This document shows positions 41,936-52,168 of a stretch of 64,000 nucleotides of DNA, piece after piece (position 1 is the stretch's first letter; each line of letters opens with the position of its first letter). Source of the DNA: Lasiosphaeris hirsuta (taxonomy: Eukaryota; Ascomycota; Sordariomycetes; Sordariales; Lasiosphaeriaceae); assembly GCA_030549175.1 (NCBI GenBank), contig JAUKUA010000001.1, positions 5,394,001-5,458,000 on the forward strand, written 5' to 3'. Below the pieces are notes generated by a model. That model searched no databases and was not told the origin of the DNA. It saw only the letters and a list, made by a program, of their open reading frames with translations. A program made the position numbers and the translations under genes.

Positions 41936-44900
41936 CTATGATGAATTTGGGGAGTTGTTGACACCCGTGGGCTCACTTTTACACTGAACCCGCCTGGAAT
42001 AACGGGGGTGTTTCAAGCTCTCCTGGTCGGAATCCGATGCAGCTGAATCTCCCCTATGGGCATCCTCGTCCTCTACTACTGACCGAGCCTCAACCGGCTC
42101 GACGCGGCTGGCCTGTGTTGCTGAAGGAGGCTCGGATACTGGACACGCTGCGGGGATCATAAACATCGGAGCCGCAAAGTATCGAAGAGAGTGAACTGGG
42201 CTCGCCATGCCGTTGTTCAGGTAGCCACCCATCGGCATGGCGACCGACATGGCGGCGAATAGCGATCGAGGGGTAAAGGTTGGCGCATCCGGATTGAGTC
42301 TCGATCCCTAAAGCACAGAGGTGGTTAGATAGACAACAGTCAAAAGATGTATAATAATACAGTCTTCGACATAATCTATACCTCTTTCTTGTGTCCCGGG
42401 GTCACGAGAGTTTGCGTGCTATCCTCGGAATCCTCGCTACCCGATGACTCCCCAGACGCGGTACCGACCTGCCCACCAGGGACGGGCTTGACCTTAGCAA
42501 GCTCCAAATTCGCCACCTCGTTCGGCAAGTCGTTGACGATGTGAGGAGATTTCCGTCCCTTGACAACAGGCTTGTCGGTTGCCGATTCCTTATCCTGCGG
42601 CTTGGCGAAGATTTGTCTGGACCATAGCTCCGCGTACTTCCCCTTTGCTCGGATCAACTCATCATGGCCACCCTGCTCAACAAGCTCACCACCCGTGATG
42701 ACCATGATGCGATCTGCATTCATGATGGTAGACAATCGGTGACTAGGCATTTCGCAGTTAGTAAAATAAGGAGGTCGCCAAGATGGGGATTCAACTCACG
42801 CTACTATAAACGTCGTGCGACCTTCGCAGAGTTTGCGCAGAGCTTCTTGAATCTTTTGTTCGGTCTCTGTATCGACAGCACTTGTTGCTTCATCGAGCAA
42901 CACAATCGCGGGCCTCTTCAAGATTGCGCGTGCAATGGCTACACGCTGCAGTTCTCCTCCGGAGAGCTTGATACCGCGCTCTCCCACACGGGTTTGGTAG
43001 CCTATTTATATTGTTAGGGCAGGCCATTTCCGGGGGGGGGGGGGGGGGGGGGAAGAAGAAAAAAAGACGGGGTGTTGGAAATACCATCTGTGAAACCCAT
43101 GATCTGCTCGTGGATACTAGCAGCCTTGCAGGCCTCATAGACTTCTTCATCTGTTGCGTCGAGTTTTGCATACCGGACATTGTTCATTACCGTGTCGTCA
43201 AAAAGGACTGGAGCCTGTGGGACGACTCCGATCTGTGTGCGCAGGCTATGGGCGGCAGGTATTAGTCAAGGCTGTGAAGAGGCATCCGCAATGGGAAGGA
43301 TACTTACCTGCAAAGACTGACTTCCTTGATGTCCTGACCATCGATCAGGATGGTCCCCTTCGTCGCGTCGTAGAAGCGGTCAAGTATCTTTAGGATGGTG
43401 GACTTGCCAGCACCAGTAGCACCGACAAACGCCACAGTCATGCCGGGGGTCGCCGTAAAGCTAATATCCTTGAGGATCTCCTTCTTACCATCGTATGAAA
43501 AAGATACATTGTCGAATTCGACCTTCCCTCCACTGAATTCCAGAGGCGGGGCTCCCTCCTTGTCAATAATCGAGGGCTTGGTTTGCATGATCTCTAGAAG
43601 CTGCTCGGCGCTGATCAGGTTTCTGGAGATTCCCTTGCCCAAGCTAGCAAAGAAGCCGAGTGGGGCAACGAGCTGTGCCCAGTATGTCAGCAACATAATG
43701 AAGTCGCCTGGTGTTGCCTTTCCGTGTGTGACCTGAAACACAGCCAAGAAGGCGCCAGCCAATAGTCCACATAGCAAAACCAAAAACTGAAAGGCGTATG
43801 AAAGGATGTATCCAAGTTGGACCTGCTGGGATTTGGCCACGCGATTTCTAACCGCTGTAGAGTACCGCCTCTCCTCGTGTCCGATCTGGTTGAAGCAGGT
43901 GACGGTTGTCCAACCTTGGATACCGGCTTGGCGGACATAGTGTTCCTCGAACCACGCGCTCACTTCCCCCTTGCGAATCATCTTAAGCCTCGCAAGCATG
44001 GCAGTGGCGATGTACATGAATATAACCGCGGTGGCAATGGTGATGAAACCCTCGTACGGCCCGAACATGACTGACAGGTAAATGAAGGCCACAACAAAAT
44101 CGATCAGCATGGGAATAGCCCGAAAGCATATCGAGTCAAGCATGCTGGATATGCTCTGGCCGGCAGTTATGGCCATCATGATGTCTGATGAGCTCTTCGA
44201 ATCGTGGAAATCGGACGACAGGTTAAGGACGTGCGAGTACGCTGCTGTGCTGATGGCGTCGTACGAATAAAACTCAACAGGGATCCAGAGGTACTGGCGT
44301 AGCAACGACAGTCCAGCTTCGGAGGCCACCAGTTTCAGGCCTCCAAAGACCAAAACTCCGACCCAAGGGTTCTTGTCGTTAGAGCCGCCGAGACTATCCA
44401 ACACGATTCCCAGCTGTCGTGGGATCATCACATTGACAATATTCATAGCGAGCAGGCAGATCCCAACTAGGGCGATCCGCGTTTGGAGAGCCCTGTTGTT
44501 GACGGGCCAGATGTAAGGAAAGAAGACCTGATAGCCAGTAGTTAGCAATCTATCATTGTCAAGATCGTCATGAACCTGTAGGCAAACATACCAAGAAACT
44601 TTTGGCGTAAGTGAACCAGTTGCCCTTCTCCTTTAGTCGTTTCTCCATCTGCTCTCGGCCCTCTCGCTCACGCCGTTCCCAGGGAGACTCTGGTGTGTCG
44701 GCTGCGGACGATTTGGTGGCATCCGCAGATTCCTCTGTAGAGTCGTCCGAGGTCGAACCATATCCGTTTTGCTCCTGCTCACCATCTGCCGAATCATCGG
44801 TAACCTTGCCGCCGTTGGGAGCGCCATTTTGGCCGTTCGATTTGAGTAGACTCTGGCGCTCAGAATCAGACCCTTTCTCCCTCTTGGCGGTCCAGTTCCC

Positions 44901-45428
44901 CTCAAAGTAAAAGAGAAGTGCCATGACGAAAGCAAGGTATCTGGCAGCAACTGCTGATAAATCGAAGAACTCGGCAGCGCCAAGTGGCCCGGGTGGCCGA
45001 GGTGTCAGGGACAGGGCTTGGATGGCCGGCTCAAAGACCAGTGCGATTCCGAAAGATCCTGTAAAGGGATACCACACGGGCTTCGGCGAATCCGACAGAC
45101 CGGCAAACTCGACACCAAAAACCAAGATGCAGGAGAGAAGGCCAATGATGGTGTCCTGTTCGGAGGGAAACGTATGCTGAACAACAGCTTGGACGAGCAA
45201 AGCGAGGAGCTGGGCCAGATATGTGAGGATGCTGAAAAGCAGGAGCCAGATGATAACCCGCCGGCGGCCGTGGCTCTGCTCGGAGGACCTGGTTTGCAAA
45301 GTGCACACGGCAATGGTCGAGGAGGTAATGTAATAAGCAAAGATGGCCGTGGGGTATGCGTAATGGAGACTGGCGAGGGCCGGTCCCGAAGGCTGGGACG
45401 CCATGTCCGCGTCGTGGGGGTTTATCAT
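41936..45428 (-). CDS. HMT1-type vacuolar ABC half-transporter with PAM2-like tail
   Basis: ABCB/HMT1-type half-transporter; relatives move glutathione- or phytochelatin-bound metals, or related substrates, into the vacuole. Six exons (45428-44592, 44527-43308, 43245-43085, 43001-42800, 42742-42382, 42307-41936) give 1050 aa; introns are 64, 62, 83, 57 and 74 nt. An N-terminal TMD0 has about five helices, then comes an acidic linker, the six-helix core (from [10 protein letters not shown]) and one nucleotide-binding domain: Walker [11 protein letters not shown]-loop VVPQAPVLF, signature LSGGELQRV, Walker [13 protein letters not shown]-loop AHRLST. The C-terminal extension carries [12 protein letters not shown], which matches the PAM2 peptide that binds poly(A)-binding protein. 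Intron 3 contains a C21 run on the coding strand. Start: ATG 45428, the first in frame (ATG 45404 is possible); a further 5' exon is not excluded. Confidence 0.92.
43032..43052. repeat. G21 homopolymer inside an intron
   Basis: Run of 21 G on the plus strand, so C21 in the pyrimidine tract of intron 3 of the ABC transporter gene, next to a T/C-rich stretch. Length is uncertain in any assembly. G-runs of this size can form G-quadruplex structures. Confidence 0.9.
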
Positions 45429-48400
45429 GGCCGTGGTGAAGGCAATGCCGGTGGATGTCGAAAAGATGTTGAGTGCAAGCCAAGTTTCAGTCGAATATGT
45501 CGCCACGAACCGGGTCGGTCTTGGTTTTCCAAGCTGTCAGGCAAAGTGTGTTGGATGTCGAAATTGGGGACGAGGACGTCCTAGTTGTATTGGTCCCCGC
45601 CTGTGAGCAACTAGAGCCTCTGGGGTTGGGTAGTTGGCCCCGTCGAAAGAAGGGTGCAAGTGAGGTAGGTGGTGGTGGCTGCCTCTCTTTTGTCGCCCCT
45701 GAAAGTCAGGTCGCGTATGGTTGGCCTAGTACCTAGGTAGGCAAGAACGCCCATACAAGGCTGTGCAAAACCCAAGGCAAAATGATCCTTCCCAAGACGC
45801 TGGAACTGATTGATGCTAATGACACCCCACCAACAAGGCCACGGAAACTGGTTTTCAATTGCCTCAGGGCTGAGAATACCGCGAATACCGTGTGTCTCGA
45901 ACCTGGCCAGGACCTAGACGATGCTTGATGCGTCACCAGCAAAATAGGCGGCCAAGGGCGGCCAAAGGCAGAGCTCAGGGCAGCTAGGCAACTCCCTTCT
46001 CACGACTTCAAGCCGCGAGTTCCTCGAGGAGGAAGCTATGTCAATCCGGCTGTGTCGGCTTCTGCCTGGGAGCCGATCCTCAGAAAGCCGACCGAGGATT
46101 CAGAACGGAATAAGAACGACGCTCGATGAGAAGAACAGGCATTGGGCCTGATGCAGCGATCTGATCCTCGAAGTCTCTCAACTTTGAGAGCTTTGCCGGA
46201 TGGCTGTTTGGGGTTCCTTCCTTGGCTTCCCGTAATCCTGGAGGCCTGCGCTCTTCGCTTCGATCCGGCGTCAACTTCAGCGCCTGCTCAGATGAGGCTC
46301 TGCCGACCCGGGTCCTCAGCAACGAAAAGCAATGAATAGAGACTTGCTTGGATTACAGCGGCTGGGAGGACTAGTGAGTTAATTCGTTTTTGGCCACACC
46401 TACTCTCGTGCTCCTGGGCCAGGCGCGCTGAGTGAGATGGGTGAGCGAGGCTCGCGAGGAGTCAGCAGCACAAGGTTATACTTGTACCAGCGTGGTAGAA
46501 ACCACCCCCTGTGGTCTGTCTAACCTGACCACGAGTGACAATGCCGTCGATTAAGCACGGGGAGGAAGTCGGGATTTTGACGGGCGCTGTGACGGTAACC
46601 ACGAGATGTATGTGATATGTAGGCAGCCTTGCTAATGCAGGAACAACAAAACGATGATTGGCAATCGAAGCCACTCCAGTGACTCGAAGGACGTCAACGT
46701 AGGCTCGGGTACGGCACAGTGGCAATGGCGAGGCGCTGGACGGGAGGGTACGGTGCCGGAGGGCGGTGCCGGAGGGCGGTGGGGATCAGCTAGATCTGGA
46801 AATCGAGAGAGCAGAGAGGTGAGGAAGCGAGAGCCAGGTTTTAAATGTATGCTGCTACGAGGGGTGTGTGTTGGGCTGTCCGCGTCTTTCGCTTCTGGGG
46901 AATCACACAGCCGGAGGGCGAGATGGAGACGGATTGAGACGAGTTGCCCTGCCTGAGACGGCGAAGAAGGGAAGGAGGAGAACTTGATAGGCGACGATCG
47001 TCACACGAGCAAGAGGAGAGGGGAAGGAGGAAAAAGAAGAGAGCGAGGTTTCGCTGCCACGTCGCCGGGCGGGCGGTCATAGAAAGGTTGGTTTGCAAAG
47101 AGCAGTCATCCGAACGACGGAATACACACCGACCAATGCGGCCGAGTGGACTTGGATTTGAAAGAAATAAAACTAGTGCCCGGGGGAACATCCATGGTGC
47201 GGCGGCCACTCCCACGGCTCCATGTATGTATGACTACCGCCCTTGCAACGAGTTGTTGAAGATGCCGCCGAGTCTAGACAGGTGTCTGACAAGGCATTAG
47301 GGTCAATTGAGCCCATCGGGCTGCCGTGGCACTGTCTCGACCTGATTGTGTGGGCGGCGAGCCTGTTGTAGGGGCAGCACGAACGAAGAGCAGAGCGTGC
47401 AAGAGCAGCGTCTGCGGTTCTCGTGATCCTGGCAGTCGTGGCTCCCTTAAAAGAGACGGTGTGGACGACGCTAGAACTGGGTCCTAATTCCGGGGTCATG
47501 CTTTGATATTCCCATAGTGCCCCCGCTCTACCTGACGGCAGGGACTGCGTGCATAGAAGGCGCCTGGCCAGCTGGAGCGCAGGCACCTACCTACTAGCGG
47601 AGGACGGATACCTACTCTTACCTACCGCCTCCACTGCTGTACTAGGTCGTGTACCTACCTAGCTCCAGGCTTTGGGGCATGCACGGCACACACCTCAGGC
47701 GTACTCAGGTGCGGGCGCCCTCCAGCGGCGCTGCTTCCAGCCACACCGCGCACCCCCTTGGCACCGCCGCAGGCCACAGCTAACGCGGGTCCCATGCCCG
47801 CACTGCCCCGGCCGGCAGGCATGGCCTCATGGTCACAAGCGCACGGCAAAACCGGCCAGACCCAGCAAACAATGGCTTGGAAAACGCCGGAGAACCAACT
47901 GTGAGCTCTTGTAGAATGTTTCATCTCGACAGCAATGCAGCACCGTCGAGCGATCGAGTGTCATGCCTGTTTTTTTTGTCCAACTTCAAAGTCCCGAGTA
48001 CCTGCGGACCTTGACGAACCGTCGTTAGCTGGCTGGTTCGCGAGGCACGAGGGAGGGCCGCCGCATGCGGTTATCGGATCTGCCCTCAGAGATTAACCAC
48101 ATGGTGCCAAGTCATGAACTTTATCGAAAACTGGTCCTCAGGCCAAGCCATATGTTTTCTTTTTCCTCCTCCTGCTCCCCTCTTCGGTCGAGAACGAAAT
48201 GATCGGGAAAATACCCTGTATCCCTGACGCGGCGACACACGATGGGCGGCTGGTGTCGTGTTTTGTGTCTAAGCGAATGGCAATCCTGAGAAAAAAAAAA
48301 GCAACGAGGTTGCGCATGTCTTACACCACATCCGGATTCAGGAATACAATCCTCCTCCTCTCGGGCCATGTAATCCGGCAAATAGAATCCCGCTGGCCCC

Positions 48401-50275
48401 TCCTCGCTGCGCAACCGCCGTAGCCCGCGGAACAACGCTCTAAGATGCCGTTACGTCGGCCTTGGAGGACTGACATTGACGCCGGAGGGCGGTATCTATG
48501 CCTTCGTCCGGCAGCGGGACGAATGTTTCAAAACACTGCGATTTGATTCGGTTCCGCAGTGGCGGAGAGGCGACCGCCAACCTCCGGCCCACCACCCAAC
48601 GGCAACCTGCTCACCGCATTGGGCAGGATGTCCTATATGGCATCGGCGTTATGCTGCTGTGGGCGTGCATGAATGTGCGGGATTCTCTCTGCGGAAAGGG
48701 CCTTGCGGCTGAAGCTGCAGAACGCAGAACGCAGGACTGCACAACACCACCAGTGTGAACAGAACATCTCAGATCGGATCGGTCGGTGTCTTGGGGCATG
48801 CCATGGCTGCGATAATGCCTGGCCAAGGCTGGGGCTCGCTACCTAACGAGGTTCTCATCGAGAGTGTGTGCTATTGTGGCGGATTATCGACCAGCATCTT
48901 CATTGGCACATCAAGCAATCCTTGGAAATATCGATCGGTTCCAGCTGGCAAATGCAGGCTAGGTGACTAGGTGTATCTTGACGACATGACGCCGCTTGGC
49001 TGATGCCACTGCTTTTCCCTCGCTCTTTCACTTGTCTCGGAGGCATTCACGGCACCAATACCTTTGATCTCAAGCGGCATCACAGGTACCCCAACAAACC
49101 TCCTCCGTCACGCCGATCCGAACTCCCCGCTTCGTCCTAGCCCCCTCGGAGACCAGGCTCGAGGCTTTTGTCACGGGTCCGAAGACAGCTGGGTGCCCGG
49201 GCGGGCTTCCGTGGTATGCCATCTATTGCATGAGGATCCTGCGGTTTCCTGGCACCGTTAGGCATCGGCTTACCTGATCGCACAGCGCGCAGAAGGGGCA
49301 CGAGAGCCACATCAAGATTATCTGCTTGTCATAACCTACAAGTGACTGTTCACATTTGTCGGCACGAGGGACCTGCGACATGGCCAATGAGGCATCGGGC
49401 TCTGAAGCACCTGCAGCTGCGATCGGGTGTTTTGTACGTCGTGGACCAGGTTTGCCTCAATGGCTCCGGACTGCTGCAACCAGGTTTTTTCTTGTTCCAA
49501 TCGACTGGATCTCACCTTCAGACACAAGGTAACCGAGGTCGTTATGCAGAGCGCAACCCCCATTCTGTGAGCATCCCGTGATGCAACCCCTCAGCAAGGC
49601 CGCAACCGAGAGATATCTGGAATCAGGCTCGTCCTACCTGACGAAGCCGTCCTCCAGTCTTCAACGACCAATCCACGCGGCACTAACATTTGATACTGCA
49701 AGGCAGCCTGACTGCTGACTCCTTCGATGCAGCATGGCTTTCTGTGTGATCGGGTTTTGAAACCGATTCACGGCTGGCAAACTGTGTAGCCATGGGGGGA
49801 GAGTTTCTTCTCTTTCCATTGGGAGGAGGGCCGTTGAGAGACTCAACTGTTTCGAAGCGCATCAACCGCGAGTTTGGCGATGTTGTCGAGGAGGCTGGCT
49901 GGCATTGGGTATAGATAATCAACTTCACTTATCCGCCGGGACCTGTGCACATATCACCCTGGTTAAGACGGTTGTTGAATCATTTGACCGTGTGTCAGGA
50001 GTGGCGGTGATGACCAATGTTAGGGATATAACGGGTGAAGTTGGGCGTGGATTTGGGTCGTATTTTAATGGCGTGGGGGATGACGAAAATTACACGATTG
50101 GGGGGCAGGAAACAGCGCAGGCTTGGGTTGTGTTGAGTTTGTTTAGGTTGGCTCAGAAACCCGGAGCTGAAAAGGCCCAGTGGGTCAACTACGTTAGCTT
50201 CAACCTCCACTCGCCGTGCCAAAGCCCTCCACAGACAAATTGTGAAGATGATGGCCAAAAATATATAATCTTATA
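45429..50275. other. Gene-poor region of about 4.8 kb
   Basis: No protein gene can be supported on either strand; open frames are short and lack domains. It includes the ABC transporter promoter with an ACCTAGGTAGG word near 45730. A 13-bp unit occurs in tandem at 46755-46780 and once at 48481-48493. A dense CTACCTA/TACCTA tract lies at about 47585-47665, and an A10 run near 48291. A multi-exon or non-coding transcript cannot be excluded. Confidence 0.45.
46755..46780. repeat. Tandem 13-bp repeat GCCGGAGGGCGGT
   Basis: Two perfect head-to-tail copies at 46755-46767 and 46768-46780. A third identical copy lies alone at 48481-48493, in the same orientation, 1.7 kb away. Confidence 0.85.
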
Positions 50276-50368
50276 TGGAGCAACCGCGGATCGAACGCGG
50301 GACCGTATGTATGCGAAAGACCCATGGGGCATTGCAAAACAGAAATCATGCCACTAGACCATAACCCC
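50276..50368 (-). tRNA. Divergent tRNA-Ala(UGC)-like gene with 21-nt intron
   Basis: A cloverleaf can be drawn on the minus strand. Acceptor GGGGTTA pairs with TTGCTCC with one T-T mismatch, and the G3-U70 pair is the alanine identity element. Box A is TGGTCTAGTGG. The anticodon loop is TTTGCA with anticodon UGC after T33. A 21-nt insertion (about 50312-50332) sits at the canonical intron site. The anticodon stem TCTGT/ACATA has one mismatch. The T arm CCGCG-TTCGATC-CGCGG is perfect, the discriminator is A, and a T5 terminator follows about 18 nt downstream. Two stem mismatches leave open whether it is functional or a pseudo-tRNA. Confidence 0.6.
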
Positions 50369-50924
50369 AATGATTCTTGTTTAGGGGTGCTGCAATAGCT
50401 CACCATATCGTACGGTTGCCGAGACGGTAATCTGGTCTTCTGTGCTGGGATTATGTCGACGGCTACTTCAAGCAATTGACTCTCTTTCATTCAAGTTGTA
50501 ATGCTTCAATTTTGATCCGAATTAGACCTATTGGGTGCGACTGGCGCAGGGGCTGTTCTTCACCGCGGGCAACCAGTCACAAGATACGCACATGGAGCGC
50601 ATCTATTGGCTCCAATACACAGCCTCGACTCTGGGCCGAAGCTAAAGGCGAGCAGAAGAGGGTAACGATGCTGTGGTTGATGCAGTCCTGGTCGAAAGCC
50701 TCATAAGGCTTATCCTGATCGATCATTGAGTTGCGGCCGTGACTCACCGGCAGGGACGACTTGAACTGCCCTGGGGTCATGGCTTCACCGAAGCAGTTGC
50801 GACCGACACCGCAACGGTGAGTTGCATAAGAGCAGCCCTCACTCCCACCCCAAACGTGAACGTTAATTTTCCCACTTCGGGTACCAAAGAGAATGCGAGC
50901 TGCTCGACGCAAGGATTGGATACC
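50369..50924. other. Gap between tRNA-like locus and NADAR gene
   Basis: Upstream flank of the tRNA and promoter or leader of the NADAR gene. The NADAR frame is open upstream to about 50739 but has no earlier ATG. Nothing else recognised. Confidence 0.5.
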
Positions 50925-51716
50925 ATGCCAGTCACAACAAGGAGTAAAGTTACCAAGGGAGCAACAACCGTCACGACGCAAGCAAATATGGCGAAGAAAA
51001 ATAAACGGAGCCAAAAGGTAGCCAGTACGGCTAAGCTGGAGAACGCACTGTTGAGCCAAACCTCGGGTACCGAAACACCAACACCAGTCCCCTCTCCCAA
51101 CCCCGTCGTTTACTTCTGGCGCGAAACCGATACCGAAACTGGCTGGCTCTCACAATGGTACCCATGTGACTTCACGGGCGAAGATGGCATCCTCTACCGA
51201 ACAGCCGAGCAGTACGCATCTTCTCCCTCCCGCACCTCCCACCAGACACTAACACCACCCAGCTACATGATGTACCGAAAGGCTCGCCTCTTCTCCGACA
51301 CCGAAGTCGGCGACTTGATCCTTGCAGCCGATCATCCTCGTAAGGTAAAGGCCCTTGGCCGCAAGGTAAAAAACTTTGACCCCCGCATCTGGAATCACGA
51401 GCGCGAGGTTATCGTGCGCGAGGGGACTCGCCTCAAGTTCACGCGTGCCGTCAGGGAGGAGGGGCTCCGTCGGGGGTCGGCCGTCGGAGCACCACTCGTG
51501 GCGCTCCTGAGCCTGCGTCAGCTACTTCTGAGTACGGGAGACCGTGAGCTTGTCGAGGCGTCCCCCATGGATAGGATCTGGGGGATCGGATTTGGTACTG
51601 CTAATGCGGCCGAGAATCGGGGGAGGTGGGGGTGGAATCTGCTGGGCAAGGCGCTCATGCAAGTGCGGGAGGACTTTAGGAGGGAGGATGGGCAAGGCGA
51701 GAAGCAGGTTGAATAG
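50925..51716 (+). CDS. NADAR-domain protein (YbiA-like N-glycosidase family)
   Basis: NADAR/YbiA-like protein. Family members hydrolyse N-glycosidic bonds, for example on riboflavin-pathway intermediates, and some reverse guanine ADP-ribosylation. Exons 50925-51211 and 51263-51716 give 246 aa. The 51-nt intron (GTACGC, branch ACTAAC, CCCAG) is inferred because it lies inside the core and splicing restores TAEHYMMYRKA, where the family has a continuous SAEQYMMYRKA-like helix. It has no stop and is a multiple of three, so the unspliced frame also stays open. Core landmarks: VYFWRE, WLSQWYPCDF, AEHYMMYRKARLF, DPRIWNHEREVIVREGTRLKF, LLSTGDRELVEASPMDRIWGIG, NRGRWGWNLLGKALMQVRE. The N-terminus (about 60 residues) is basic and disordered. 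ATG 50925 is the first ATG of the frame. Confidence 0.9.
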   Translation: MPVTTRSKVTKGATTVTTQANMAKKNKRSQKVASTAKLENALLSQTSGTETPTPVPSPNPVVYFWRETDTETGWLSQWYPCDFTGEDGILYRTAEQYASSPSRTSHQTLTPPSYMMYRKARLFSDTEVGDLILAADHPRKVKALGRKVKNFDPRIWNHEREVIVREGTRLKFTRAVREEGLRRGSAVGAPLVALLSLRQLLLSTGDRELVEASPMDRIWGIGFGTANAAENRGRWGWNLLGKALMQVREDFRREDGQGEKQVE

Positions 51717-52168
51717 CTTGAACCTTGACGTTGCTGAGATTAGTCTCCTCAAATCAACCTGAGCCGAGACTGTAAAGCCACCGTAGTAAGTGGTAAGTAT
51801 TATGTCAATATATTGGTTGTTGCTGCTACCACGCTTGTCTCGTGGTCGCTTTTGGGCTGAGGGTCCCATCCCTCTCTTCACGGATTCTAGTGTACAATAC
51901 AAGCGTTCCCACCGCGAGACACATTCGCCCTTGTGCCCCCGAAAACCAGAGTGGTGTGTGGTATGGCGAAAATGCTCAAGGCGCCTGCTCCCCAAGCCTC
52001 TCTATACATCGGAACCCAAACTCCTAGCCGTCTGGACCAGATCCCAAGTGCGGTATGATACATTTTCTCCCCCATGGTCGAATACAATAAATTTGAACAG
52101 GCAGTTTATGGCGGGTGGTAAGACAATAGTCGTGTCTCCAAACGGAGCACCTCTCTGGTGTCTCTTGA
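51717..52168. other. Convergent gap between NADAR gene and TIM44
   Basis: 3' flanks of two converging genes. No feature recognised. Confidence 0.5.

Noticed and set aside
45429..45506. Longer N-terminus of the ABC transporter in the same frame
   Set aside because: No ATG lies in this part of the frame; a CCTGACAG acceptor near 45545 leaves a possible 5' exon, but I could not support one.
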